Below are positions 24,451 to 36,290 of a stretch of 64,000 nt of DNA, piece by piece. The position numbers and the translations under genes are program-made. The notes beneath the pieces are model-generated. The model did not search any database. It was not told the origin of the DNA and was given only the letters and a program-made list of their open reading frames with translations. Position 1 is the stretch's first letter, and every line of letters begins with the position of its first letter. Origin of the DNA: Diadema setosum. Lineage: Eukaryota > Echinodermata > Echinoidea > Diadematoida > Diadematidae. Location: assembly GCA_033980235.1 (NCBI GenBank), contig CM067069.1, positions 36,765,992 to 36,829,991 on the forward strand. The letters are read 5' to 3'.

Positions 24451-25246
24451 TCATGGGCGACGTGTAAGTGGGCGGAGGTTGCAGCGGGAGGTGATGATGC
24501 GTGTCGGGAGAGTGGCGGGCAGGGTCTCGGGTGAGCTTGTGCTGCTGGGAGTGGCTTTGGACGGCTTGCGTGCAGAGATTGTCTCGTAGTGTTGGACCGG
24601 GAGCCAGATGTTGCTGATGTGAAGGCCAGTGTCTTGAGGGACGTTGTTATGTCTGTTGATTTCTATGGCTTCTCTGATTCTTCTTGAGTGCCATTGTGGG
24701 ATGGATGAGATGAGTTGGCTGTTGTTCCAGTCGATGAGGTGGTCTTCTTGTTGTGTGGCGTGCTTGACGATTGCTGATTTCTCCCAGTCGCAGAGTTGTT
24801 GGCAGGTCTTATGTTCTTTGAGTCTGGTGTCGAAGTTGCGGCCTGTTTCCTCGATGTATACCTTCCCGCAATCGCATGGAATCTTGTAGACGCCGGGTTG
24901 CTTGTTGGTCGGGATCTTGTCCTTGTGAGAGGAGCGATGTCTGACTTTGATGTCGGCTGTTCTGAGGATGAGTTGTAGCTGGTGAGATGTCTTTCCGATG
25001 TAGGGTAATACGACAGTAGTATGCGGTTTGGTGACGGGAGTTTTTTTTTTTTTTTTTGGTCTTCTTGGTTGGTGGTTGAGTGCGGATCTTTCGACGAGGG
25101 TACTTGATGGTGGTGAGGGCGTGCGTGACATGTTTGAGTTCCTTGTGTAGTTGGGTACTGATTGCTGAACCGATCGAAGGATGGTAGTGGGAGCGGCATA
25201 GTGGAGGTATAGCGGTCAGTGTGTGTGGGCTTGCGGTACACTTGGT
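24451..25246 (-). pseudogene. Penelope-like GIY-YIG endonuclease domain
   Basis: Open minus-strand frame from 25131 to 24451, preceded in a shifted frame by the RT tail. Counting from the methionine at 25131, residues 80-98 carry GVYKI...CDCGKVYIEETGR, the GIY-YIG core. The usual Gly after YI is Glu here. The Arg of TRLKEH (about 103) and the Glu of REAIEINR (about 154-157) are kept. A Lys-rich tract near residues 26-30 comes from a long A run (T run at 25041-25057 on plus). The enzyme nicks target DNA for retrotransposition. The Gly-to-Glu change and frame break suggest an inactive copy. Confidence 0.85.
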
Positions 25247-26012
25247 GATCCACAAGCCACTCAATCCACTCCGCCCTATCATTGCCACCCGAGGTTCCCC
25301 ATGCTACAATACAGCCAGACAAATCGCCACCCTACTGCAACCTCTAGTGGAACTCTCCACCCACCACGTGACCAATTCACAACACTTCGTCGACATCATC
25401 TCCAAGACCCAGATTCAACCATCCGACATTCTCGTCAGCTTTGATGTTGTCTCCCTCTTCACCAGTGTTCCCGTCAACGAAGCCTGCGAGATCGTCAAGC
25501 AACGACTCATCTCCGACCCAAACCTCCCAGCCAGAACCAAACTCACCCCAGACCAAATCCACGATCTCCTACTCACATGCCTCAACTCGAACTTCTTCAA
25601 TTGGCGCTTTGACTTCTACAAACAACTACAAGGAGCTGCCATGGGATCCCCCTGTCTCCAATCATCGCCAACATCTTCATGGAACACCTCGAAACCCAAG
25701 TTCTCCAATCCTCTCCCACCCGCCCTTCCATGTGGCTCCGCTACGTCGACGATACCTTCGTCAACTGGCCTCACAGCAGATCCGATCTCGACCTCTTCCT
25801 CGGCAATCTCAACCAACAACACCCAAACATCCAGTTCACCATGGAGATAGAACAAGAGAGCTCCATACCCTTCCTAGATGTCCTCGTCAAGAAGACTCCC
25901 TCCGGCTTCCCATCCCACCAAGTGTACCGGAAGCCCACACATACTGACCGCTACCTCCACTACCGCTCCCACCACCATCCTTCGATCGGTTCAGCAATCA
26001 GTACCCAACTCC
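25247..26012 (+). pseudogene. Penelope-like reverse transcriptase, frameshifted
   Basis: Begins with the conserved N-terminal block RPIIATRGSPCYNTARQIA. Motif A is SFDVVSLFTSVPV, motif B GAAMGSP, and motif C RYVDDTF; then SIPFLDVLV and YRKPTHTDRY. Motifs A and B are in one frame (from 25221) and motif C in another (from 25679). The break falls in the C run near 25647-25650, where one base is missing. The domain makes cDNA from element RNA. It ends abruptly at 26012 inside the segment that also starts the minus-strand half. Confidence 0.88.
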
Positions 26013-26844
26013 GAGTAACCAGGACCAAGTCAATTACTGTCGGCATCCATCTGCATCGTGATACAATGGCATACACCCTGCATATAACACCAGTTTATTT
26101 CTTGGTGGAGCATTGCCTGCTATTACTATGAAAATAGGCCAACACGTGAATGGCAGTCTCGGCTACACTTGCTGCAAATGAAAGTGGTCGGCTGTGGAGA
26201 TGTTATGCGCATATCAGCTGTCCCCTCTTTTCGAGCTTTCCTGCATTCCAATGTCTTCTGATTTCTCTGTGTTTGTTAATGTTAATGTACGATTTGGGAA
26301 GTGTATACATGTACATGTTTCTCCTTTCTCTTTCTCCCTACCAATGCATTTTTCTTTGACTGGAACGCCTTCTCTCTCCACTCTTTATGTAAACATTCCC
26401 CTTCTATAAAACACATGTACTTGTATCCTACTGAGGCTGGTTGCATCATCAGTTAGTTGCATCATGTATTCAATTGAAGAAAAAAAAAAAACTTGTTCAT
26501 ATTCAATTATCATGACACGATTGATGTAATACTACTAATACAATTTCTTATTTTGTATCTTTTTTATTGACGATTATACAAATACGATATTATTGATCTT
26601 TACAATGTGATGCGGATTGATACATGAAGGCTCACAAGCCCCCGGGGAATAGTAAGGAATGTCACTTTCGTGAGCCCAGGCCCATGTGTCATTCCATTTA
26701 CATTTCATATAAGTATACTCCTGTATGATGTGACATGACGTTGCACAGTATATCGCAATTGTATGGCCAAATGAATATTAACAATATCAATAATGATAAT
26801 GATAATAATTATAGAATAATAATAATTGTAATAACGATTTTGTT
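26013..26844. other. Non-coding DNA right of Penelope element
   Basis: By comparison with sibling modules an LRR exon would be expected near here, but I find none. The exon may have been lost or displaced by the Penelope insertion. Confidence 0.35.
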
Positions 26845-27030
26845 GAGGGTTAATGAAAATAAATATTGCTCATTTAACCAAAGTTTCTGATCCCAGTGTT
26901 GAATCCTATTTAATTGCGCCCATCGTATAGATCAATAATGTCATTAGAGATAGGTTCGACGAGCCCCATTGTACAAAGATCTTCTCAAAATTGTTCTTTG
27001 CCCTATGAGCTCCTAACCCCCCCCCACAAC
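26845..27030. repeat. Fragment of NLR intron module
   Basis: Matches 32985-33180: GGTTAATGAAAATAAATATTGCTC, then TAATTGCGCCC, then GGTTCGACGAGCCC / GGTTTGTTGAACCC. In the better preserved module this block lies about 400 bp downstream (right) of the LRR exon, so this is a partial older module. Confidence 0.6.
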
Positions 27031-27068
27031 AAAAAACAAACAAACAAAAAACAAAAAACAAAAAACGA

Positions 27069-27071
<3 letters not shown>

Positions 27072-27102
<31 letters not shown>
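27072..27102. repeat. (TA)n microsatellite
   Basis: About 15 TA units, preceded by an A-rich CAAA tract. Confidence 0.95.
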
Positions 27103-27104
<2 letters not shown>

Positions 27105-28680
27105 CGCCGGGGAAGTTTGCCGTGTTCAGACCAGTGAACGTCCTTGAGGAATAATACAACATAATACATTTCAATACCATTTAACATACCTTGCAACAGT
27201 CTAATGCAGTACAGAATCGTAATGAAATATCTTAAGGGATATGCGTATGTACTTGCAGAATATAAATCTTGTACTCTTAACCTGTACGTCATTGTAAACT
27301 GACAAATGAAGATTTGACCACATTCGTGTTTTTTCTATAAAAATATTGCTCTTTACCTAAAAACGTTCTCAACTTTACGCGCATTTTTTTTGGGAAATTC
27401 AATATTTAGACCTCTTATTCCACTATCCCATACTTTAATCCTTTATGCCAAATGATAAAATGTTTTTTTTTTACATGTGTCTGATCTACGCAGTCTCTAT
27501 AACCCAGCTAACATAGTACAGCTAGTTTTCATCATTTTTCAGTTTTCATTTCTCGTTGATGGACGCATAGGAACATTGGTGTAATTTTAGTGACGTAGTC
27601 CGTCTGATGAAACACTAAGCCTTGTCGCTAGTATTTCCATTAGGCAAATCAATTAACTCGGCAGAGAGGGAGTAGGAGGTGGCTTTTCAGAGCATATATT
27701 CACTCTTTGCTGGGTTTTTGGTGAATTGTATGGTCGACAAACTGCAGACCATCCCCAGTCCGCTCCAAACATAGCACGCAGCTCCTCGGCTAGAGAGCCA
27801 GAGGTAAGATGTACCTGCGCCATCAAAGCAAAATGGTGCCCATTCGATAATTGTTCTATAATAACGGACGTATTTTTTTTTTCTCGGAGGTGTAATGTAG
27901 TTTTGTTCGCATTTGACAAGAGATGGACAGATTTTCAAAACATACATTTTACCATGTTGCTACATCTTAGTTTATTACGACTGAGAAAAATATCACCAAT
28001 AACGTTTAATGGACTACAATCTGTATGAGTAAATGGCGGACGCACTTCCGTGAATAAAACTGAGTGTTATCGCATAAAATAATGCAACGTTCCATGTACA
28101 GCCAGCAGACGTACACTTTGTGCAGGATATGTACATTAGGTGCAAAACCAAATTTTCGTATACATTACAGTTGGGACAACAAAGTAGAATTTACAGAAAC
28201 GATAGAGATAGAAGCATCATGGACATTCTCCTGTTTATTACTTTGATATTGTTTTTTTGTAATTTTATACGTGTTTATAGACCTCATATAATTTCGTGGA
28301 ACATACCCAAGATATTTTGTCAGAGCCAGAATACGGTTAGACAAAAGATGTCACGTTCCTTTAAAAAAAAGACATTATTGGTTTCAAAACAAAAACAAAA
28401 CAAAATGTGAAAATAGTATTTTTTTTACGCGTCACGTCCGTGTCAAATGCAAAATATCAGTCAGACGTATACCAACCCATTTATTTTCTAAAAGAAAATT
28501 TACCAGGTTTTGAGATAACATGGAATAATATGATTTCTTAGACCATCCTGGTGTGTTCTAAGGGAAAGAGTGCCATAAGGTGTGAAAATTTGCAATTATA
28601 ATTCTCTCAAAATTTTCACCAATTCATACATAATTGTATAAGAAACAATACGTTTTTGGCATATCATTATACATGATTCC
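27103..28680. other. Non-coding DNA; weak minus-strand frame
   Basis: The minus strand at 27919-27653 reads with coding-like composition (LTSGSLAEELRAMFGADW) but has no recognised family or splice frame. Nothing else seen. Confidence 0.25.
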
Positions 28681-29833
28681 TGCTACTGTTATCATAAACG
28701 ATAATGATACCAACAACAACAAGTTTTCTCCGGTTCATGTAGTACAAGATTCCTGTTACTGTTTTCATATGCATAATATAGGATAAAAACAAAGTGGTCC
28801 CTTTTTAATCTCTTCAAAGAATTCCATGATCATAAAGGCCTGTAAAGCTCTTAAGAGGAAATTCTTATAGTGTTGTTACATTGTGAAAATATTTTGATAA
28901 TCGTGGGGAGGGGGTAAAAAAAAGTCATTCGCAAAGGGTAAAATAGGGTAAAAAAGCCATAACAGTGTTTGATTGCAGTAAGCTGAGGATTATTTGCCGC
29001 GGAATTATTGTCACCAACAAGTCCAAAAGAGACAAGTATTGATGCAATTTAGTATCTATCTAACGTGGTTTAATTTCAGGCAATCAGTACACCTTTCAAT
29101 GACAAAAATTGACGAATTATTCAATTGTTCGAGGCACTGCTGTCCGGTGATTAATGTAGCCACATTTTTTTTCTGTGCTTATTGATAACAGTGAATTCGT
29201 TAACATTCTGATGAAGTATATGACCAATCACTAATCCAAGCATACAAATAATTTTTGTAAAAAAAAGCAGACTACGAGTGATCAGAACCCAGCCAATTGA
29301 GTCAGTAATTTAATTTTCGCATTTCTAAAGATTATTGTCGCTTGTTCTTCGTCTTTCCCCGTCTGTTGTCTCCCTTCCGTCTGTTTGACAGTATCATCTT
29401 CTTTTCTTGTGAGTTAAGACGAATTACGGTACTCACCAAACTTTGACATATTAACATTTTATACCATGTATTCAGCAAGAGCCACAACATTTACCTAAAA
29501 AAGAAGGTCAGTCAATGGAGGACGATGGGTATGAAGCATAATAAAATTATATCAACACACCATGAGATAACCCTGGCATCGTAAACACTCCATATATGCG
29601 ATGTTCACTCATCTGCTACATTATATTTCCACTCTAACAAGCATTTAACTATCGAATATGTTTCCTTTTCTGTTTGCTTTTACTCGGGGTCTCTCTTGAA
29701 TGACCGTACAAATAATATTCTGATTTTACTAATGTTATCAAAAGTTTCAAGAGTGACCAGAAAAAAAAAATAAATGAAATAAGGATCTTAGGCAGGGACA
29801 ATATAAATTATGCATACTTCTTGTTGATTTTAC

Positions 29834-30016
29834 CTGACAAGATGATGCTGAGTCAGCGGCTGTTGAGAAGAACTTTTCAGGCCAGAAATCGCATGTCAGA
29901 CTGAATATCAAAAGGCGTGGCAATGTACACACCCATCGGGCCAAGTCTCCTCCCATCGAAGAGTGAAATTTATTATCTTTGTCATTGCTCTGAAAATTCA
30001 ACGTCAGCATCTTAAT
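29834..30016 (-). CDS. LRR exon of NLR-type gene (module 1)
   Basis: 183 bp, 61 codons, phase 0/0. Acceptor TTTCTACAG before ATTAAG at 30016; donor GTAAAATC from 29833. It encodes two leucine-rich-repeat half-turns: IKMLTLNFQ at residues 1-9, a variable segment, GGDLARWVCTLPRLL near 22-36, and TCDFWPEKFFSTAADSASS near 41-59. The variable segment (residues 10-20, here SNDKDNKFHSS) differs from sibling exons while the rest is almost fixed. NLR LRRs mediate ligand recognition and autoinhibition. Most similar to 38249-38431. Confidence 0.75.
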
Positions 30017-30532
30017 CTGTAGAAACAAAGAGAAATAAAGCAAAACATGTTATCAGAAACAGCAGTATCGTGTAAATAAAGAATAACAAAGTAGCTTTAT
30101 TCAAACATAATGTATGGGTGCAATACAAATGAAGAAAATTGAACGCGCCTTCCATATTCGTGAAATTAAAGTCATCCGTAAATGAGATTAAGCTATCACT
30201 CCTTTCAACTCTTTGCAGTTCGTAGTTCATACATTTTGTGACAGTTCCTTTTCTTAGGCTCGTAGTTATATTTTGAATTAACGCTACTTGAAAGCCGCAA
30301 TGGCAGAATAATCAAATAAGTTTAAATGGTTAAATAACTGTCCATCATATGCCAATCAACAAAAGCAGAAGGGTCGAATAAAGTCTGTATAGATACAATA
30401 CTAATGCTGTGAGATTATTCCTACAATTTCATTTTTAACCCCCAACCAACAAAACACGAAATGATGAAATAAGATACAAACAACGGCATAACAAACAATA
30501 TAATTTCTGCATATCCTCAAATATAATTCCTA

Positions 30533-30698
30533 GGGATGTTTCATAAAGCTGTGCGTAAAATTACTAATGACTAGCGAGCGACTGGAGATCAGTTCTTGTA
30601 CTGCATTATGTAAATTCTGATAAGTATAGCACATCAGAACTGATCACCAGTCTCTCGTAAGTTGTTTGTAACTTTACGATCAGCTTTATGAAACAGGG
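30533..30698. mobile_element. MITE in module 1 (TGTTTCATAAAGCTG ends)
   Basis: Ends GGGATGTTTCATAAAGCTG and CAGCTTTATGAAACAGGG are inverted; inner arms hold GACTAGCGAGCGACTGG and CCAGTCTCTCGTAAG. It sits at the homologous place to 33270-33444 in the next module, so it was present before the module duplicated. Confidence 0.75.
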
Positions 30699-30739
30699 CC
30701 AATGTACTGTTTTCACATACGATAATAATAACAAACAAG

Positions 30740-31256
30740 AAATTGAAGACCTGAATATAAAAATGACCCAAGTCCAATTTTTGGCCGAATTCAGTTTGAC
30801 ATGGGATTTTGTAGCTTATGCATGGACTCATCTTGTGTATAAATGATAAATCCTAATTACCCCCGAAAGTGCCTGAAATGAATGAGTTAAATCATATATG
30901 AATGTAAGAATGAAGGACTTGGGTCACTTTTACATTCATATCATAGCGCCCTCTCTCATCTTTCTCTCATCTCTATAGCAGAATATCATGTACAATGATT
31001 CAAAGAACCACCCAAGTCCATATTATGATTCAAAGAACGACCCAAGTCCATCACACAAAATGGCCTCACCACAATTAATGTAAATGTTTATGGTCATAAT
31101 AATATACGTTCTAATTTGTATATACAATGTTGCTTTCCCATCACAGTTAAATAGAATATTATTGGACAAATAAAAAAATCTTTGAAGTTCTTTTTTAAGT
31201 TAAATCGAAATGATCTTCCATGGTCTTGGGTCGTTCTTATATTCAGATACTCAGTT
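30740..31256. mobile_element. TIR element, AAAYTGARKAYCTGAATATAA family, copy 2
   Basis: Left end AAATTGAAGACCTGAATATAA, right end TATATTCAGATACTCAGTTT. It interrupts the module between AACAAACAAG and TTCTCGGG. The sibling module reads AGCAACAAGTTTTCTCGGG (about 33481-33499) without an insertion. Opposite orientation to 17684-18147. Confidence 0.8.
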
Positions 31257-32397
31257 TTCTCGGGATCATGTTGTACAAGATTGCAGTTACTATTTTTGGA
31301 TGCATATGGCATTAAAACCAAGCGGACCTTCTTTTTCTGGCAGCTCTTATGATTTTAAATCTTCAAGAGATTCCGTGATCGTCAAGGCCTGTAAAGCTTA
31401 TAATAGTGAAGTTCTGATAGTGTTGGTACATTGTGAAAATATTTGAATAACCGTGGGGGATTAAAAAATGTTCTCCGCAAAGAGCATTGTGCTCTTGGGG
31501 TGGGTGGAACCATAACAGTGTTTGATTGCAGTAAGCTGAGGATTATTCATTTTGTCAATGAATTACTATCATCAACAATTTCAATGATACAAATCACGAT
31601 TCAATTCAATACCTATCGAACGTGCTATATTTTCAGGCAGTCAGTACACTTTCCAATGACAAAACGAGACGAATTATTGAATCGTTCGAGGAACTACAGT
31701 CCGGTGATTAATTCATCCACATTTCTTTTTTTCTGTGCTTATAGTTAACAGTGAATTAGTCAACATTCTAATAAAGTATATGACTAATCTAGGGATACAT
31801 AGTAATTTGTGTTTAAAAAAAAAAAAAAGCAGATTGCGAGTGACCAGAACCCAGTCAATTAAGTCAGTAATTCAATTTGGCATTTCTAGAGATTATTGTA
31901 GCTTGTCAATCGTCTTGCCATGCTTTCCCGTCTACCGTCTCCCTTACGTCTGTTTGACTGTCTTATCTTCTTTTCTTGAGAGTTAAGACGAATTACGGTA
32001 CTCGGAAAACTTTGACATAATATCATCTATACCAGTGCATTCAACAAGAGCAAGATCATTTACATGAAAAAGAGGTTATATCAGTGGAGGACGATGGGTA
32101 TGAAAAGCATAATATATCAACACACCATCAGATAACCCTGTCATCGAAAACACTGTATGTATGCGATGTTCACTCATCCGCTACATTATTCCAACTCTAA
32201 CAAGCATTTAACTATCGAATATTTTTGCTTTTCTGTTTGATTTTACTTGAGGTCTCTCTTGAATGACCTTATAAATAATTTTCTGATTTTACATAATGTG
32301 ATCAAAAGTCTCAAGAGTGACGAGAAAAAAGGAATGAATCATATTAGGATCATAGACATGGAAAATATAAATTATACATACTTCTTGTTGATCATAC

Positions 32398-32580
32398 CTG
32401 ACATGATAATGCTGAGTCAGCGGCTGTTGAGAAGAACTTTTCAGGCCAGAAATCGCATGTCAGACTGGATGTCCGAAGGCGTGGCAATGTACACACCCAT
32501 CGGGCCAAGTCTCCTCCCATCGAGGAGTGATTTTTACAATCTTTGTCACTGCTCTGAAAATGCAACGTTAGATTTGTAAT
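32398..32580 (-). CDS. LRR exon of NLR-type gene (module 2)
   Basis: 183 bp, phase 0/0. Acceptor TTTGTTTGCAG before ATTACAAAT at 32580; donor GTATGATC from 32397. Encodes ITNLTLHFQ, a variable stretch, GGDLARWVCTLPRLR and TCDFWPEKFFSTAADSALS. The donor is GTATGA rather than the GTAAAA of its siblings. Otherwise it has the same fold and role as the other LRR exons. Confidence 0.72.
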
Positions 32581-33269
32581 CTGCAAACAAAAAGAAGAAA
32601 TAAAGCAAAACATGTCATCAGAAACAACAATATCATGTAAATAAGGAATAACAAAATAGTTTTATTTAAACATATGGGTGCAATACAAATGAAGAAAATA
32701 GAACGCACCTCCCATATTCCAGAAATTTAGGCCATAGATTTATGTGATAGAGCAATAAGTCCCTTCAACTCTCTGACGTTTGTAGTTCACAAATTTTGTG
32801 AGAGTTCCTTTTCTTAGGCTCGTATATTTTGAATTAACGCTAATCAAAAGCCGTATTGGCAGAGAATTCAAAGAAGTTTAAATAGTTAGATAATGTAAAT
32901 CATATGCCAATTACCAAAATGATAAGGTACTAAAAAGGTCTGTGTAAATACATCAATAATGTTGTAAGTTTATTCCTTAAATTGTGTTAAGGATTAATGA
33001 AGGTAAATATTGCTCAATTAAGCAAAGTTCATGATCCCAATGTTCAAACTTTTTTTTTAATTGCGCCCGGATCATAAATCCACAATGCCATTAATGAAAG
33101 GTTTGTTGAACCCTATTAGTCACATACAGTAAGCAGATGAACTTGAAATTGTTCTATCAGTAGAACAGCTCCGAACCCCAACCAATCTATACAAAAACAA
33201 TGAAATACAATACAAACAACGGTATAACAAACAATACTTTTTTGTGCATATAATGAAACATAATTCGTG

Positions 33270-33444
33270 GGGGTGTTTCGTAAAGCTGTGCGTTAAGTTA
33301 CGAACGACTAGCGAGAGACTGGTATTACTGTAAGTTCTTGTGCTGAATTATGTAAATTCTGATCAGTATTAGCACATCACAACTGATCAGCAGTCGCTCA
33401 TAGGTTGTTCGTAACTTTACGAACAGCTTTACGAAACAGAGCCC
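33270..33444. mobile_element. MITE in module 2 (GTTTCGTAAAGCTG ends)
   Basis: Ends GGGTGTTTCGTAAAGCTG and CAGCTTTACGAAACAGAGCCC; inner arm AAGTTACGAACGACTAGCGAG pairs with its complement. Orthologous position to 30533-30698. Confidence 0.75.
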
Positions 33445-34079
33445 AGGTATTGTTTTCACCTGCGATAACAGTAACAAACAGCAACAAGTTTTCTCGGGAT
33501 CATGTGTACAAGATTGCTGTTATTTTTTTTTATGCATATGTGATAAAAAAAAAACATGCGGACCTTCTTTTCCTTGCAGCTTCTGTGATTGTAAATCTTC
33601 AAAGGATTCCGAGATCATGGAGACCTGTAAAGCACTTAATAATGAAACTCTGATAGTGTTGTTACATTGTGAAAATATTTGAATAACCGTGGGGGATTCA
33701 ATCCGCAAAGAGCGTTGTGCTTACAGCAACGGCGTAAATCCGTGCTGAGGAGTGGAGGGATGATCGGCGATAGTCACCATCACCACGATTACAAGCCCAT
33801 AACCGGGCGGGTGCAGCCAGTGGCGTACCGTGGGTCAAGACATGGGGGGGGGGGCACCTCGTGGAAAAGTAATTTTGAGGGTGTGTATGCTTGTGCGTGC
33901 GTGCGTGGGTATGTGTGAGTGCGCGTATGTGCGTGTGCTGTCAGTCTGCAAACTTAATAGGGACAGCAATACATAACGGAATGTGATACATTCCACAGTG
34001 CGGTCATTGGGTCATTGAGCAACATTGTAATTGTTTTTAATGGATTATGGAATGACGGTGTAAAACGACAAATTACTGG

Positions 34080-34890
34080 CAGCAAAATCAGGGGAATTGC
34101 ATAACAATTAAATGCGAGCGAGCTTGAAAATTTTGACATTTTAAAGTCCCCAAACTGCCGTTTGTAGCTATATTTTTTTCGCTTTGGAAATTAAGGGGGC
34201 GCACGGAGCGCAACTGCTGGCAATTACTGACAGCAACATCAATGGAATGGCATATCGATTTAATGCGAGCGAGCGAAGCGAGCGAGCTTGAAAATTTTGA
34301 TACTTTACAATCCCAAAACTCCCGTTTGTAGCTATGTTTTTTCGTTTTGGAAATGAAGGGGGGGGGGCGCACCGGGAACAACTGCTGACAATTACAGGCA
34401 GCAACATCAGAAGAATGGCATAATGGTAAAATGCGAGCGAGCTTGAAAATTTTGACATTAAACAGTCCCAAAACTGCCGTTTGTAGTTATATCGTTTCGC
34501 TTTGAAATTTAAGGGGGCGGACCGGGCGCAACTGCTGGCAATTACTAGCAGCAACATCAGCAGAATGGCATCACGATTAAATGCGAGCGAGCTAAGCGAG
34601 CGAGCTTGAAAAATTTGACATTTTACAGTCCAAAAACTGCCGTATGTGTAGCTATATTTTTTCGCTTTGGATGCACCGGACGCAACTGCAGGCAATTACT
34701 GGTAGTAACATCAGGAGATGGCACAACGATTATATGCGAGCGAGCTTGAAAATTGTGACATTTGGTCCCAAAACTGCCTTTTGTGTAGCTATATTTTCGC
34801 TATGGAAAATAGGGGGGTGCACCGAGCGTAACTGCTGGCGATGTCTGGCAGCAACATCAGGATAATGGTACCACGATTTAATGCGAGCGA
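34080..34890. repeat. About 150-bp satellite, first block
   Basis: About five units. Each has GCGAGCGAGCTTGAAAATTTTGAC, then AAACTGCCGTTTGTAGCTATA, GGGGGCGCACCGGGCGCAAC, CTGGCAATTACTGGCAGCAAC and ATCAGGAGAATGGCATAACG. The GCGAGCGAGC anchor falls near 34113, 34264, 34432, 34581, 34735 and 34881. Long minus-strand open frames across it are by-products of the repeat. Confidence 0.9.
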
Positions 34891-35699
34891 GCTATGGGTG
34901 GGATTTCACGGAGCACGCGAACGATTTGCGAAGGACGCGAATGGCAAAATCCAGCATTCGTATTTTAGTCTGCAAAAGATCGCCAAACGAACGTGAGGGT
35001 TCGGAAGCGTCGTCAATTGTTCGCGAATGTCGTTTTTACTTCGGCGATGATTTCAAAAAAGTTTGAAATTTTTTGCGAACCTTTTACTCACACTTGGTCG
35101 TGATTTGCTCGTGAATTGTTCTCGAAAGTGTCTTCAAAGCCTCGTCATTATGCGCAAGACCTTCGCAAGACACGCGCGATGTTCGCAAAATGTTCGTGAA
35201 ACCCCAAACAGACTCCGAAACTTTGGAGAATGTCTCGCGTATGTTACGCGAAATCTGCGAAGTTTTTCCGATCATTTTACGACGTAATCGCAAACTGTTC
35301 GCGTACCTTTTGAGACATTCTCGAGAACGTTTGGCGCACGTTTGGGGATGTATGACTACATCTAAACATCAAACAATCATTAACAACTACAGTAACAAAA
35401 GAAATTAAAGACTACCAAAGAAAAATACATGTTTAATATACAAAAAAAAAGAAAAATCGCAGAATACACTTAATATTAATCTAAAGTATGCAGAATTTCA
35501 TTTGAACTGTATAATCATAGAGATTATGTGTTGGAGGAACTGCAAAAAAAAAATGAAATGCTTTACTAGTGGAGATAGGTCCTAGGAAAAAAAATGTAGG
35601 CAAGCACACGATACAGAAATGAGAGAAAAACAAAGGAGAATAGAGGAACGAAAAAAAATCAACTTAAGACAGCTTCCACCTCTCCTTGGGTACATTTTC
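34891..35699. repeat. CG-rich foldback segment interrupting the satellite
   Basis: Left part is rich in GCGAAC / TTCGCG words. GGGATTTCACGGAGCACGCG near 34901 resembles the inverse of CGCGCGATGTTCGCAAAATG near 35174. The right part (35350-35700) is AT-rich and featureless. It splits two blocks of the same satellite, so it is probably an insertion. Confidence 0.5.
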
Positions 35700-36290
35700 T
35701 CCCATGATTATTGAACATTTTTCGTTGTTCGCATTGTGGTCCCCAAACTGCCTTTTGTGTAGCTAATTTTTTTCGCTATAGAAATCGGGGGGGGGGTGGG
35801 CGCACCGGGCGCAACTGCTGGCAATTACTGGTAGCAACATCAGGAGAATGGCATAACGATTAAATGCGAGCGAGCTTGAAAATTTTGACATTTTACAGTC
35901 CCCAACTGCCGTTTGTAGCTATTTTTTTCTTTGGAAATTAAGGGGGTGCACCGGGCGCAAATGCTGGCAATTACTGGCAGTGACATCAGGAGAATAGCAT
36001 AACGATTAAATGCGAGCGAGCGGAGCGAGCGAGCTTGAAATTTTGACATTTTCCAGGCTCAAAACTGCCGTTTGTAGCTATATAAACTTTTTCGATTAGG
36101 AAATCAAGGGAGCCTCAGGGGCGCACCGGGCGCAACCGCTGGCAATTACTGGCAGTAAAATCAGGAGAATGTTGAATGCGAGCAAGCGGAGAGAGCGAAC
36201 TTGAAAATTTTGACATTTCACAGCATGTCCAAAAACTGCCGTTTGTATGCTATATTTTTTCAGCTTTGGAAATTAATAAATTGAATAAAA
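35700..36290. repeat. About 150-bp satellite, second block
   Basis: Same unit as 34080-34890; about four copies with GCGAGCGAGCTTGAAAA near 35863, GCGAGCGAGCGGAGCGAGCG near 36012 and a diverged one near 36178. Confidence 0.88.

Larger units (their letters stand above)
23956..26012. mobile_element. Penelope-like element with inverted 5' half
   Basis: The 5' part (reverse transcriptase) lies on the plus strand from 25247 to 26012. The 3' part (end of RT, GIY-YIG endonuclease, 3' region) lies on the minus strand from 25246 down to about 23960. The two halves abut head to head at 25246/25247. A segment of about 100 bp encoding YRKPTHTDRY through SAISTQL is present in both, so they overlap by duplication. 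Composition is GC-rich against AT-rich flanks. This arrangement is what twin-primed reverse transcription leaves for LINEs and it is common among Penelope elements; fusion of two separate copies is the alternative. Confidence 0.85.
28681..30739 (-). repeat. NLR exon-intron module, copy 1
   Basis: Landmarks in plus-strand order: CAAGTTTTCTC (28730), GATTGCAGTAAGCTGAGGATTATT (about 28974), CAGAACCCAG (29284), the LRR exon (29834-30016), then a small MITE (30533). The same order and spacing recur at 31255-33480 and, with an interruption, 33480-38500. Exon-to-exon period between copies 1 and 2 is 2564 bp. Confidence 0.75.
31257..33480 (-). repeat. NLR exon-intron module, copy 2
   Basis: Same landmark order as copy 1: TTTTCTCGGGATCATG (31254), GATTGCAGTAAGCTGAGG (31525), CAGAACCCAG (31846), LRR exon (32398-32580), TAATTGCGCCC (33059), MITE (33270). 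Confidence 0.75.

Noticed and set aside
24644..24978. Plus-strand frames opposite the endonuclease
   Set aside because: Shadows of the GIY-YIG reading frame on the other strand.
34088..34695. Long overlapping minus-strand frames with repeated AFNRDAILLMLL-like peptide
   Set aside because: They follow the 150-bp satellite unit exactly and occur in different frames in successive units, so they are by-products of a stop-poor repeat.
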